Of a stretch of DNA of 37,564 bases, positions 25,366 to 34,537 are shown one piece after another; positions within the stretch are counted from its first letter, which is position 1, and every line of letters begins with the position of its first letter. The translations under genes were made by a program, and so were the position numbers. The stretch is from Arcicella aurantiaca (lineage in GTDB: Bacteria; Bacteroidota; Bacteroidia; Cytophagales; Spirosomataceae), in NCBI RefSeq assembly GCF_003148625.1, contig NZ_QGGO01000002.1, forward strand, positions 1 through 37,564, written 5' to 3'. A model generated the notes under the pieces. It did not search any database. It had not been told where the DNA came from and worked only from the letters and a program-made list of their open reading frames with translations.

Positions 25366-25430
25366 CACGGGAATCCTTCCCGTGAAATTAAAGTAAGAGA
25401 AAGCATTTCACACGGGAAAGACTCTCGTGG
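25366..25430. repeat. Pair of cacggga palindromes in the nirD-sensor gap
   Basis: First hairpin cacggga-atcct-tcccgtg at 25368-25386, and a second cacggga-aagac-tctcgtg at about 25411-25429, each with a 7-bp stem (one G-U in the second). No T-run follows, so these look like REP-type palindromes. Confidence 0.6.
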
Positions 25431-25434
25431 TACT

Positions 25435-26904
25435 ATGATAAAAAAAATCTATAAAAAATTAACGTATCAAGACGCAAACCCACTTGATGCACAAATATTT
25501 CAAAGATTAACACGACTATACGTTATCGCACTTTTAGCGGTAGCGTTATTGTCGTTAATAGGACAGATATTAATTCAGGTATTTTTGAATTCTTTACTTG
25601 ATGATTCGCACGTGGTCAATATTGCTGGGCGACAAAGAATGTTAAGTCAAAGGTTATCAAAAACGGCTATTTTACTCTGTCGCCCACAGGTTTTTCAGGC
25701 GGATGCCGAATATTATTCCAATGATATTAAGGAAATTATTTCGCTTTGGGAAGAAAGCCACGAAGGACTAAAAAACAAAAATCTCAAGACTGACGGCAAA
25801 AGTTATACGGTAAGAAATAGTGAAAAAACCGACAGTATGTTCCGAGAAATTGACCCAATTTTTAAGGTAATTTTGGCGAATGCTAAAAATATAAATAAAG
25901 CAATTCAGAAACCAGCAAAAAATCAACAAGAAGCACTACAAAACTCTCTTAATCAAATACTTGTAAACGAAAGGGCGTTTTTACAAGTAATGAACAAAAT
26001 TGTATTTCAGTATGATTTAGAGTCAAGAAACAGAGTAGATACCACCAAAAAAGTGGAGCTTTTTTTATTCATTTTGTTATTCAGTATTTTAGTTTTAGAA
26101 GGAGCATTTATTTTCCGTCCGATGGCAAATAATATCCGAATTGTCATCAAAAAAATCACAGATTCCGAAAGTAATCTTCGTCAAACAAACGAAACACTAA
26201 TCAAAACTCGGGAAGCATTAGTACAAGCCACCGAAGAAAAATATAAACTTCAATTAGCAGAGGAAAAAGTGCGAGCGGCGTCATTAATTGAAGGACAAGA
26301 AAGTGAAAGAAGACGTTTAGCTGCTGACCTCCACGATGGAATCGGGCAAATGTTAACAGGTTTACGACTGCACAGCGAAAAAGTCAAAAGTTTTAAATTT
26401 ACAGGAATAAAACAAGAGAAATCTTTTGAAGAATTACAAAAGCTCATTCAAGAAACCATAGAAACCACACGGACGGTTTCTTTCAATCTTGCTCCCTCAG
26501 TTTTAAGCGATTTTGGCGTAGTGCCAGCCATCAGAATTTTGAGTGAACAGGTTTCTAAAATGTCAGAAATTAAAATAGAATTTCAAGTACCTAAACTCGC
26601 TCGTTTGACAGAAGGCATTGAAACCTGCTTGTACAGAATAACGCAAGAGGCAATCCACAACGCTGTAAAATATTCAAAAGCAACCTTAATTACTATTAAA
26701 ATAACGAATACAGAAAATGCTGTAAAGTTGGAAGTTGCCGATAATGGTCAAGGGTTTGAAATTCCTAAAAAACGAAAAGCAGTTGGAGGAAGTGGACTGA
26801 AAAATATGCACGCCAGAGCTGAATTACTACACGGTTCTTTTAAAGTGCAGTCCAAAATCGGTAAGGGTACAACCATTCTTGTAAGTATTCCATTAGATAA
26901 GTAA
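25435..26904 (+). CDS. NarX-like sensor histidine kinase
   Basis: Protein of 489 residues. A first membrane segment at about residues 28-52 (LYVIALLAVALLSLIGQILIQVF) is followed by a periplasmic PilJ-type domain to about 200, containing HVVNIAGRQRMLSQRLSKTAILL near residues 58-80, the nitrate-sensing 'P-box' shape of NarX/NarQ. A second membrane segment (VELFLFILLFSILVLEGAFIF) lies at about 205-230. Then a coiled-coil linker (240-285) and a HisKA_3 domain with the phospho-acceptor His in ESERRRLAADLHDGIGQ near residue 300, then a HATPase with NAVKYSKA, VADNGQGFEI and GGSGLKNMHARAELL. It should sense nitrate or nitrite outside the inner membrane and phosphorylate the regulator 117 bp downstream. 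Substrate is inferred from motif and locus. Confidence 0.88.
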   Translation: MIKKIYKKLTYQDANPLDAQIFQRLTRLYVIALLAVALLSLIGQILIQVFLNSLLDDSHVVNIAGRQRMLSQRLSKTAILLCRPQVFQADAEYYSNDIKEIISLWEESHEGLKNKNLKTDGKSYTVRNSEKTDSMFREIDPIFKVILANAKNINKAIQKPAKNQQEALQNSLNQILVNERAFLQVMNKIVFQYDLESRNRVDTTKKVELFLFILLFSILVLEGAFIFRPMANNIRIVIKKITDSESNLRQTNETLIKTREALVQATEEKYKLQLAEEKVRAASLIEGQESERRRLAADLHDGIGQMLTGLRLHSEKVKSFKFTGIKQEKSFEELQKLIQETIETTRTVSFNLAPSVLSDFGVVPAIRILSEQVSKMSEIKIEFQVPKLARLTEGIETCLYRITQEAIHNAVKYSKATLITIKITNTENAVKLEVADNGQGFEIPKKRKAVGGSGLKNMHARAELLHGSFKVQSKIGKGTTILVSIPLDK

Positions 26905-27020
26905 AATATTAGATTGAAAAATAGTATATTTTCAGTGAAAACACTTTCGCAGGAAGTCTATTAAAAGCTAAATGAGATACTGACTGTAAACGAATTGCAA
27001 ACTAAAACAAAAATAAACTT

Positions 27021-27668
27021 ATGACCCCAATCACAGTATTATTAGCGGACGACCACGATGTTGTAAGAAAGGGCATGAAAATGCTTCTGGAGGATGAAGA
27101 AGATGTAAAAGTAATTGGAGAAGCCTCTGATGGTTTAGATGCCATTGAAAAAATAGGAATTTTACTGCCCAATGTCGTTATTTTAGATTTAACAATGCCT
27201 AAAATGAATGGTATTGAGGCGGCAAAGATTATATCAGGCGATTACCCTTCTGTAAAAATTCTGATATTTTCAATGCACAACAACCGTGAATACATTGTCA
27301 ATTCGGTTGAGAATGGAGCAAGTGGTTATTTATTGAAAGATACAGGCAAAGAAGAATTGATGAGAGCCATCAAGGTAGTGTCGGAAGGTAGAAAATATTT
27401 TCCACCAGAAATTTCAGAAGTGATTATTGATGAATTATTAGCCAAAACGACTATTGAAGTTCAAGACGACAAAAACCGTCCGATTTTTCAAAAAATCACG
27501 CCAAAAGAAAAACAAATTTTGGGTATGATTGTACAAGGTTATAACAGCCGTGAAATTGCCGATAAATTATTTCTCAGTATCAGAACGGTTGACAATCATC
27601 GGGCTAACATGATGAAAAAAACCCAAGCCAAAAATACCGCAGATTTAGTAAAAATGGCAATTGGATAA
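27021..27668 (+). CDS. NarL-like response regulator
   Basis: Protein of 215 residues. The receiver domain (1-125) has the acidic pair DD at 10-11, phosphorylated Asp56 in VVILDLTMPKMNG, and the Thr/Lys block FSMHNNREYIV and GYLLKDTGKEEL. The C-terminal LuxR/NarL-type helix-turn-helix (150-215) reads TPKEKQILGMIVQGYNSREIADKLFLSIRTVDNHRANMMKK. It likely controls the nitrate genes on signal from the sensor kinase just upstream. The gene is followed directly by a large tandem repeat array. Confidence 0.9.
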   Translation: MTPITVLLADDHDVVRKGMKMLLEDEEDVKVIGEASDGLDAIEKIGILLPNVVILDLTMPKMNGIEAAKIISGDYPSVKILIFSMHNNREYIVNSVENGASGYLLKDTGKEELMRAIKVVSEGRKYFPPEISEVIIDELLAKTTIEVQDDKNRPIFQKITPKEKQILGMIVQGYNSREIADKLFLSIRTVDNHRANMMKKTQAKNTADLVKMAIG

Positions 27669-27672
27669 TTTT

Positions 27673-28046
27673 CAGTAAACAGTTATCAGTAAACAGTTAT
27701 CAATTAACAGTTATCAGTAAACAGTTATCAATTAACAGTTATCAGTAAACAGTTATCAATTAACAGTTATCAGTAAACAGTTATCAGTAAACAGTTATCA
27801 ATTAACAGTTATCAGTAAACAGTTATCAATTAACAGTTATCAGTAAACAGTTATCAATTAACAGTAAACAGTTTTTATTCATTCAAGTTTTCAAACTATT
27901 AAATACTAATTTTAGTTTATTGATAACTGTTTACTGTTAATTGTTCACTGTTAACTGCTAATTGTTCACTGTTAACTGCTAATTGTTCACTGTTAACTGT
28001 TAACTGTTCACTGTTAACTGCTCACTGTTAATTGTTCACTGTTTCA
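27673..28046. repeat. 14-bp-monomer tandem array with higher-order period, plus inverted copy
   Basis: From 27673 there are 14 monomers of 14 bp of two kinds, A = cagtaaacagttat and B = caattaacagttat, in the order AABABAB AABABAB; the last B is cut after 10 bp and runs into taaacag. A spacer (27872-27919) follows, then from 27920 an inverted, more diverged array (starting tgataactgtttactgttaa) runs to the stop codon of the alkD-like gene at 28036 and slightly into it. The array could fold into a very long hairpin between the convergent narL-like and alkD-like genes. Confidence 0.9.
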
Positions 28047-28731
28047 AATACCCTAACCTCTTTTTTCCCTCCATCCGTTCAATGGCGTATCGTAACATGG
28101 TTCGAGGCATTTTATGGATATGTTCGTCTAAAAATTCTTCCAATGCCAACTCATCTTGCTTTCCCACTTCTCTGAGCATCCAACCGCAAGCTTTGTGCAT
28201 AAGGTCGTGAGGGTGCAAAAGAAATTTTTCAGATAATCGAAAAATATCCGAAAACTCTCCGTTTTTAATCAAAGCAAGGGTAGAAACAACCGCAATTCTC
28301 TCCGACCAAAGATGCCCAGTTGAGGCTAAATCGTATAAAACCTGACGGTCTTTATCCAACAAGTATTTCCCTAAAATTTTGTAACAAGAACAATCCACCA
28401 AATCCCAATTATTGATTTGTTTGACATTTTTAAGATAAAAATCTACGATTTCTTGACGATTAATTTCAGTAGATTTATGAAACTTTGAAACCAAAACCAA
28501 TAAACCCGCAAAACGCAATTCATGGATTTTGTCATCAATCAGTTCTTGAATTTCGAGAAAATTGATAGCCTTCCAATATTCCTTCACCAAAGCCTGCACC
28601 TGTGGGTTCGACAAGCCAATGAATACGTCACCTTCGGCATATTCACCTTTTCCAGTTTTGAAATATCGAGCCATTTGAGCCGCCCGCTCTGGGTTGGCGA
28701 GTTGCAATAGTGCTTGTTTTAGATTGGACAT
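28036..28731 (-). CDS. AlkD-like DNA alkylation repair protein
   Basis: Protein of 231 residues with an all-helical HEAT-like fold. Family signs are LQLANPERAAQMARYFKTGKGEYAEGDVFIG at the N-terminus, VKQINNWDLVDCSCYKILGKYLL (the Trp-Asp-x-x-Asp of the AlkD lesion-binding site), SERIAVVSTLALIKNGEFSD, LMHKACGWMLREVGK and the terminal RTMLRYAIERM. AlkD enzymes excise alkylated or bulky purines from DNA without flipping the base. It is divergent from the retron operon (114 bp to the WGR/HEAT gene). Its last codons (LKQ stop) are in or beside the inverted repeat array, so the array appears to supply its stop codon. Confidence 0.85.
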   Translation of the reverse strand: MSNLKQALLQLANPERAAQMARYFKTGKGEYAEGDVFIGLSNPQVQALVKEYWKAINFLEIQELIDDKIHELRFAGLLVLVSKFHKSTEINRQEIVDFYLKNVKQINNWDLVDCSCYKILGKYLLDKDRQVLYDLASTGHLWSERIAVVSTLALIKNGEFSDIFRLSEKFLLHPHDLMHKACGWMLREVGKQDELALEEFLDEHIHKMPRTMLRYAIERMEGKKRLGYLKQ

Positions 28732-28779
28732 GTTTGATAAATTACTTGGTATATTGTAAAGCCCACAAAGTTAGTATCT

Positions 28780-28810
28780 TTTGCATATTTCGTGTAGAAT
28801 ACCTATTTTG
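28780..28810 (+). promoter_or_regulatory. Candidate promoter of the retron operon
   Basis: TTTG (28780-28783), a 20-bp spacer and TATTTTG (28804-28810), one base shorter than the Bacteroidota TAnnTTTG element. It sits in the 114-bp gap with the divergent alkD-like gene, 35 bp before the WGR/HEAT start. A weak match. Confidence 0.35.
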
Positions 28811-28845
28811 GTGTAATAATTATTTAATACATCCTATCGGACTAC

Positions 28846-31800
28846 ATGAAACTCATCAAACAATCAACATTATTCTTCAAAGAAGGCAATTCAGACAAAG
28901 TTTATGAAATAGACCTATGCGAAATCGGCAGTGGACAATATGTCGTTAATTTTCGATACGGAAAGCGGGGAAGCACCTTAAAAGAAGGAACAAAAACAGA
29001 TAAACCTATCAGTCAGAGTGCTGCTGAACAAGTTTTTGACTCTCTGGAAGCCGAAAAACGTAAAAAAGGGTATCAATCTGAGCAAGAAATGTTTCAGCAA
29101 ATGCCTGATTTACCCGAAGAATCTTCTTCCACAAATCCAATCGAAAAAGCAATTCTGAAACGTTTAAAAGGGTTGATTGATGGACAAAATCCATTTAAAA
29201 CCGAATGGAAACCTTCACGAGTTATCTGGCGTGCAGGAGAACTAAAACTAAAAGCTGCCGTTCCCTATATTATTCGACTTACCGATAGAGGCGACGAAAT
29301 GCAACGATATTCTGCTCTTTGGGCATTAGGACGAATTGGCGACATTTCAGCAGAACGCACGTTAAATGTGTATTTTTCTAATCAAAAATATACTGAAAAA
29401 ACCCGTAGAATTGCAGGGGAAGGCTTAATTCAAATTTTATCAGAAAATGCTCTTCAAGACCACTTAAATACGTACTTAAATCGCTTACCCGAAGACCTAA
29501 AAAATGCTCTTTCAAGTGCTGATGAAATACGAAGTATTTTACAGAATAAAATATTTATCAACCCTGTTGGAGAATATGATTTTTTAGCAAACTTATACAC
29601 ATTATCTATTAATAATCAGGCACTTAAAAAAGAGTTAATAAGTGTTTTGAAAGAAATTCCTTTGAAGGCAGGGTTTTTCAAACCAATCCGACATATTCTA
29701 AAAATTGCTGAGTTACGAGATGATTTTGAGATATTGGGTTTATTGTCTTATCGTTTTGAAAGAACCCTTGAAATGTTTAAAAAACCTGTCATTCATTCAT
29801 GGGAATCTGAAGATGATGGACGAGAAAAAAGTGCGTATATTCAAACCATTGGTCAGTCAATAAAAGTTACATCTGAACTAAAAAAGAAAAATAGCAAAAT
29901 TGCTTATTCTGATAAAACAAGAGCCTATTTAATCCGAAGAACACTTCGACAATTGAAAGAATTAGGGCAAGAAGAGAAAACGGAGTATGTAAAACTGGCT
30001 CTTTCTATTCTGCTTTCGTACAATGCTAAAAAAGACTACAAAGCCCCATACTCAACAACCGAATATAACTATACTAATGGATGGACTACCTTTCAAAAGG
30101 AATACCCTGCCTATTCTGATGCAGTTTTGATGAATCTTATTTTATTTGGTGGTGGAGATAGTTTGACTTTTTATGACAATAAATGGCATAAAACTAATCG
30201 AAATATTACAGTCACAAGTCAAACGACAAATACTCATTATACTCCAAATACTATCACAAACACTACTCAACAAAGTAGTGAGGGAGGCGTATTAAATCGT
30301 GTTTTTGACTCGGTATTCTCCTTGTTTTCCAAACCTAAACAACAAGAAATTACCAACCCCGAGCCAGCAACTCCTCCGATTGAAGTAACTACTCAACCAC
30401 AAGAAGTCATTACACCTGCTCAGAAAAGAGAGGAATTATATCCAGCCTTATGGGATAAAGTACCACAGGCATATTTGCAACTTTTACTAAAAGCAAAAGT
30501 TGACGAAATACACGAGTTCGCTTATAAAAACTTAACGTCACATTCTGATTACCAACAGATTAAAGCAAAAATTGATTTTCCTTTAATGCTTCAATTATTG
30601 GCATCTGAATATTTGATTGCAACACGGTTTGGCTTGGAATTAATCAAAGAAAAGCTAACTAATAATCCAGATAAAACAATTACAATTGCCCTGTTGAATA
30701 GTCCTTTGTGGGAAGCAAGACAGTTCGGTTTAGAAATCATCCAAAAAGACATTAATGGATATTTGGGGGAATCGTCATTTGTTACAAATTTACTTTTTTC
30801 AAAATATGGAGAAGTAAGACAGTGGACTATGAAGATTCTCAACGAACGCCCTCTCAACGAAACCCAACAACAACTTTTGGTAGGACGAAGCATTGCATTA
30901 TTGGCAACGTACCAACAAAATACAGAAGAAGATAATCTTACTATTAAAGACGCCACTAATATTTTACTCAGAAATTGTTCGGAAGCACTCCTCAATATTA
31001 ATAATCAAGTAATGCTTGATTTATTGAATTCGCCGATGGAATCAATCCAAGTTTTTGCAGTTAAAATTATCATTCTCAAAAACGCTCAACCTACCGCTGA
31101 AATCCTGTGTTCGTTGTTGTCAAGTAAGTTTGAACAAGTCAGAAAAACAGGTGCTGAACTATTAACAGAATTAAAAAGTCGTATTGATACTGATACAAAT
31201 TATGCTACACAATTAGTTAATTATCTTGTACCATTATTGATGCGGAAAGAACCCTACGAAGGGCTGCATCAAGATGTTTCCAATATTCTGGGAAATCAAT
31301 TAATGGGGCATCTTCAATCCATAGACACCAATACAAGCATTCGATTGATTCATTCAAATTATAGTCCCGCCCAAGACTTGGGATTGGTGTTATTAAACAA
31401 CTACATCAACACGAACAACCTTACTATCAGGCAAATCGTAAGCATTGGCAACCATGAACAATTGGTTTATCGTCAGTGGTGCTGGGCATATTTTCAAAAA
31501 GATATAGCAAGAATTAAATACGAAAGAGACGAATCTATACGACTCTTAGATGCCAAGTGGGACGATAGTCGAGCATTTGCCATCAACTATTTTAGAGATA
31601 CTTTTGAAGTACACGATTGGACACCCGAGGTTTTAGTTAGCATTGCAGATTCCGTCCGACCAGATATTGAAGCCTTTGGGCGTGAACTGATTAGCCGCTT
31701 TTTTGAAGAAGGGCAAGGCGAAGAATATCTGCTAAAACTGAGCCAACACCCAAGCGTTGGTGTGCAGTTATTTGCCACTAATTATTTAGAAAGATTTGCT

Positions 31801-32085
31801 TCTGATAATCCTGAAAAATTAAAATCCATTACTTTTTATTTCCGTTCGGTTCTTACAAGGGTCAATAAAGGACGAAGTGCAAAATCACGAGTTTTTTCAT
31901 TTTTGCACCAAGAAGCACTCAAATCTGCTGATTCAGCTTTGGCAGTAGCCGATATTTTACGAGATGTCTCTGCAACGGCTTCTATTGAAGACAAGGCTAC
32001 TTGTATTACCATGATGAGAAACCTTCAAGAACAATTTGAAAATTTACATTTACCCTTGAAAGTGGTAGATTTTGAAACACGATAA
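28846..32085 (+). CDS. WGR-HEAT/ARM repeat protein of the retron operon
   Basis: Protein of 1079 residues. Residues 1-80 form a WGR domain (FFKEGNSDKVYEIDL, VNFRYGKRGSTLKEG, AAEQVFDSLEAEKRKKGY), with YGKRG in place of the usual WGR core. The rest is a long alpha-solenoid of HEAT/ARM repeats, visible from about residue 120 (VPYIIRLTDRGDEMQRYSALWALGRIGD) and again from about 590 to 1060 (VRQWTMKIL, QVFAVKIIILKNAQPTAEI, VRKTGAELL, VGVQLFATNYLERFA). A proline/glutamine-rich linker lies near 490-530. WGR domains often bind DNA ends or nucleotides. The gene opens an operon with a membrane protein, a SWIM protein and a retron RT. To my recollection, WGR/ARM and WH-SWIM proteins are the partners of type XIII retrons. 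Enzyme motifs are absent. Confidence 0.8.
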   Translation: MKLIKQSTLFFKEGNSDKVYEIDLCEIGSGQYVVNFRYGKRGSTLKEGTKTDKPISQSAAEQVFDSLEAEKRKKGYQSEQEMFQQMPDLPEESSSTNPIEKAILKRLKGLIDGQNPFKTEWKPSRVIWRAGELKLKAAVPYIIRLTDRGDEMQRYSALWALGRIGDISAERTLNVYFSNQKYTEKTRRIAGEGLIQILSENALQDHLNTYLNRLPEDLKNALSSADEIRSILQNKIFINPVGEYDFLANLYTLSINNQALKKELISVLKEIPLKAGFFKPIRHILKIAELRDDFEILGLLSYRFERTLEMFKKPVIHSWESEDDGREKSAYIQTIGQSIKVTSELKKKNSKIAYSDKTRAYLIRRTLRQLKELGQEEKTEYVKLALSILLSYNAKKDYKAPYSTTEYNYTNGWTTFQKEYPAYSDAVLMNLILFGGGDSLTFYDNKWHKTNRNITVTSQTTNTHYTPNTITNTTQQSSEGGVLNRVFDSVFSLFSKPKQQEITNPEPATPPIEVTTQPQEVITPAQKREELYPALWDKVPQAYLQLLLKAKVDEIHEFAYKNLTSHSDYQQIKAKIDFPLMLQLLASEYLIATRFGLELIKEKLTNNPDKTITIALLNSPLWEARQFGLEIIQKDINGYLGESSFVTNLLFSKYGEVRQWTMKILNERPLNETQQQLLVGRSIALLATYQQNTEEDNLTIKDATNILLRNCSEALLNINNQVMLDLLNSPMESIQVFAVKIIILKNAQPTAEILCSLLSSKFEQVRKTGAELLTELKSRIDTDTNYATQLVNYLVPLLMRKEPYEGLHQDVSNILGNQLMGHLQSIDTNTSIRLIHSNYSPAQDLGLVLLNNYINTNNLTIRQIVSIGNHEQLVYRQWCWAYFQKDIARIKYERDESIRLLDAKWDDSRAFAINYFRDTFEVHDWTPEVLVSIADSVRPDIEAFGRELISRFFEEGQGEEYLLKLSQHPSVGVQLFATNYLERFASDNPEKLKSITFYFRSVLTRVNKGRSAKSRVFSFLHQEALKSADSALAVADILRDVSATASIEDKATCITMMRNLQEQFENLHLPLKVVDFETR

Positions 32086-32096
32086 AACACCTTATT

Positions 32097-32843
32097 ATGC
32101 ACATTTTTTGGGTAATTTTTGCAGAATGTCTATTGGCATTAATTGATTTTCTAACCATGAAATTTATTGAAACCCGTGGTTTTAGAGTAATTGGTATAAA
32201 ATATGGCTTCAAACCTGTTTTGTACGACAAAACGATAAACAATTTTCAGTTTACATTAGGTATTATTCCCTTTTTCGGCGGATTGGCTTCTTATGAATCG
32301 AATGTCAAAAAATATACGCCTAAATTTTTAAGTCCCATAGCCTATGCTTTTCTATGTGAATTGGGGTTTCCATTTTTACTGATTTTGACATTGATGATTT
32401 TCATAGTTCTTTCCATTTGTGGTTTAGAAACAACACGCATTGTATTACAACTCATTTTTACAATGAATATTAATTTAGTCGATTGGGTTTTATTATTCAA
32501 CAAGTTAGACAACTTAGACCCAATAGTCAGAATGCCTATCTCAATTTCAATTTATGTCACCATTTTTTATTTATACGCTGGAATATTGAGACAGTTGGTA
32601 TATATTATTTTGGAAAAAGTCCTTAAAATCACCTCAGATGCAACCCAATATGTTGTTACAACAATTCTTTTATCCATCTTAATCAACAACATTCCAGACG
32701 CATTTTACGGGCATTTGCTAAATTTTAGTACATTTTCCCCTTTTATGCTTTTAGATTGGCTTATTGGTCACTGCATTTTTATTACAATTGTTGGTTTAAT
32801 CATTGAAGTAATCGCTCGAAAACAACAAGAAACTCACTTATAA
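32097..32843 (+). CDS. Polytopic membrane protein between the two retron partners
   Basis: Protein of 248 residues of unknown family. Hydrophobic segments at about residues 3-20 (IFWVIFAECLLALIDFLTM), 50-65, 80-113 (two tight segments, FLLILTLMIFIVLSICG), 115-135, 150-175 (ISIYVTIFYLYAGILRQLVYIIL), 183-200 and 215-240 (MLLDWLIGHCIFITIVGLIIEVI) suggest 6-8 membrane passes. No catalytic motif is recognised. Its start is 11 bp after the WGR/HEAT stop and the next gene begins 10 bp after its own stop, so it is translated as part of the operon. It is a candidate membrane-damaging effector or membrane anchor. It could also be an unrelated inner-membrane protein, but the tight spacing argues against that. 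Confidence 0.7.
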   Translation: MHIFWVIFAECLLALIDFLTMKFIETRGFRVIGIKYGFKPVLYDKTINNFQFTLGIIPFFGGLASYESNVKKYTPKFLSPIAYAFLCELGFPFLLILTLMIFIVLSICGLETTRIVLQLIFTMNINLVDWVLLFNKLDNLDPIVRMPISISIYVTIFYLYAGILRQLVYIILEKVLKITSDATQYVVTTILLSILINNIPDAFYGHLLNFSTFSPFMLLDWLIGHCIFITIVGLIIEVIARKQQETHL

Positions 32844-32853
32844 TCAATACCAA

Positions 32854-34497
32854 ATGCTATTTAACTATAAATACGGTGGCACTTCATCGGTTACAAGCAA
32901 TGCCAATTCGGTGGGAATGTCTTTTGCCCCAGATACACTTCGAGAGCCTACCTTTTTCGTGGGGAAACTGCATAAAAAACTTGCCTTTCGTGAAGCAATG
33001 TCTGCCTTGCACGATGTTGTAGTTTCGGATATGCGGTTTAAGCCTAAGGATAAATCCATGTACAAAGAATGGGCTGCTCAACAAGAAAAAGTATGGTTAT
33101 CTGAATATTTGGAAGAATTGGATATTCAAAACGTCAAAGACCGAATGAGTCTGATTCGTGATGAATTACAAGGCATTTATAAAGAGAAAGACCGTATTTT
33201 AAGTCCTTATTATACTGCTCGTAAAAAATACTTCGACTATCTATATCAAAAAGATAGAGATACGTGGTTTGTTTTAGACCCTGTGATTACGGTACATCCC
33301 GACGAAGTATTTTTTGAGTGTTTTAGTCAAGATGAATCTTCTTACGGTAAATTGGAGTCTAACTATAATGTTTTTAAGCAAATAAATGAGTTTGAATGTG
33401 GCACAACCAACATTGATTATTCTTCTGATTTATATAATGAATTTCAAAAAATAAGAGATTATAAAGAAACCGATTTCAAGATTGACCCCAGTGGTTTTTC
33501 CGTAAAAACTACCAATGAAGATGAATACAAAGAAGTAAAAATTGATTTGCCCGACAGTTGGGTTCGTGGTTTTTTACAGGTAAGTTCAGCCATGACCTTG
33601 CCTACCACCAGCTTTGACTTGCACCCAATGGATATTTACAATATCTGTTTATTATTGCGAAGATTCAAGGAAAAAGAAGGTCCCCGTTCTATCAAGTTTA
33701 TTTTGAAACCTAACCAACCTATCACTTTACTTTTTGAGCCATTCAATAAAGAAATAGTATGTGCAAGGTCAATTTTTCAAGGAAATGAAGCTAAAACAAT
33801 CAGAATTTGGGGCAGACGACGGCTATTAATTTTGGAACGACTCATTCCCGTAGCCAAGAAATTTACGGTACATCTTACAGGTTCGGGTTTACCATCATTT
33901 TACGTAGCAGATTTGGGCGATATGACCTTCACACTCGGGCTTTCGGGCTGGTCAGCCAATGACTGGTCGAGGTCAGGAAATTTTGATTTAATGGCTCCAC
34001 GAGCTGATGTTGACGGTTTTACAGCTCAAAATATTTATAATGCTCTTCGAGAAAATTGGTTTGAAAAACCAGAATCACTCGCCAAACGATTAAATACAGA
34101 TACAAAAACCGTTTTAGGAGCATTAGGCACATTTACACAAGCAGGCAAAACAATTTACGACTTAAATAAAGGCGTTTATAGAATTCGAGAACTATCCAGA
34201 GAGACACTACCCATTCATAAATTACGCTTTGACAATCCGAGAGAAGAATCAGCCACCGCTTTAGTAAATGATAAAAAAGTAAATTTAACAGCAGAAAAAA
34301 TAAGTAATGGCTTACGATTATCAGGAACGGTGAAACAATCAAATCGAATTTTTAACCCAACTGTTGTCATAGATAATGACGAAAGAATAGCACAAGCCTC
34401 CTGCGATTGCGATTTTTATGTTCACAATAAACTATTCAAAGGACCTTGTGAGCATATCATTGCATTGAGAATTGAACATCGAGAGAGAAATCCATGA
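32854..34497 (+). CDS. Winged-helix/SWIM zinc-finger protein of the retron operon
   Basis: Protein of 547 residues. Its central part is a helical and beta region without a recognised enzyme fold. At about 389-447 a winged-helix-like segment is seen (TAQNIYNALRENWFEKPESLAKRLNTDTKTVLGALG, then AGKTIYDLNKGVYRIREL). At the end is a SWIM zinc finger, C517-x-C519 ... C532-x-H534 within SCDCDFYVHNKLFKGPCEHI, fitting CxCxnCxH. SWIM domains bind nucleic acids or proteins. The gene is 10 bp after the membrane protein gene and its stop is 41 bp before the retron RNA. It matches the WHSWIM partner that I recall for type XIII retrons. Confidence 0.8.
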   Translation: MLFNYKYGGTSSVTSNANSVGMSFAPDTLREPTFFVGKLHKKLAFREAMSALHDVVVSDMRFKPKDKSMYKEWAAQQEKVWLSEYLEELDIQNVKDRMSLIRDELQGIYKEKDRILSPYYTARKKYFDYLYQKDRDTWFVLDPVITVHPDEVFFECFSQDESSYGKLESNYNVFKQINEFECGTTNIDYSSDLYNEFQKIRDYKETDFKIDPSGFSVKTTNEDEYKEVKIDLPDSWVRGFLQVSSAMTLPTTSFDLHPMDIYNICLLLRRFKEKEGPRSIKFILKPNQPITLLFEPFNKEIVCARSIFQGNEAKTIRIWGRRRLLILERLIPVAKKFTVHLTGSGLPSFYVADLGDMTFTLGLSGWSANDWSRSGNFDLMAPRADVDGFTAQNIYNALRENWFEKPESLAKRLNTDTKTVLGALGTFTQAGKTIYDLNKGVYRIRELSRETLPIHKLRFDNPREESATALVNDKKVNLTAEKISNGLRLSGTVKQSNRIFNPTVVIDNDERIAQASCDCDFYVHNKLFKGPCEHIIALRIEHRERNP

Positions 34498-34503
34498 GTT
34501 TAA

Positions 34504-34533
34504 TTTGTTAAATCTATTTATTCAATTAATTTG
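34504..34533 (+). promoter_or_regulatory. Candidate promoter of the retron RNA
   Basis: TTTG (34504-34507), an 18-bp spacer and TTAATTTG (34526-34533) fit the Bacteroidota TTTG / TAnnTTTG promoter with one mismatch. The predicted start point falls about 5-7 bp later, at 34538-34540, exactly where the a1 arm of the retron RNA begins. It would let the RNA be made apart from the operon message. Confidence 0.5.
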
Positions 34534-34537
34534 CATC

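Noticed and set aside
27673-28046. CRISPR-like array
   Set aside because: The repeats are directly adjacent 14-bp monomers with no spacers, and no cas genes are in the window.
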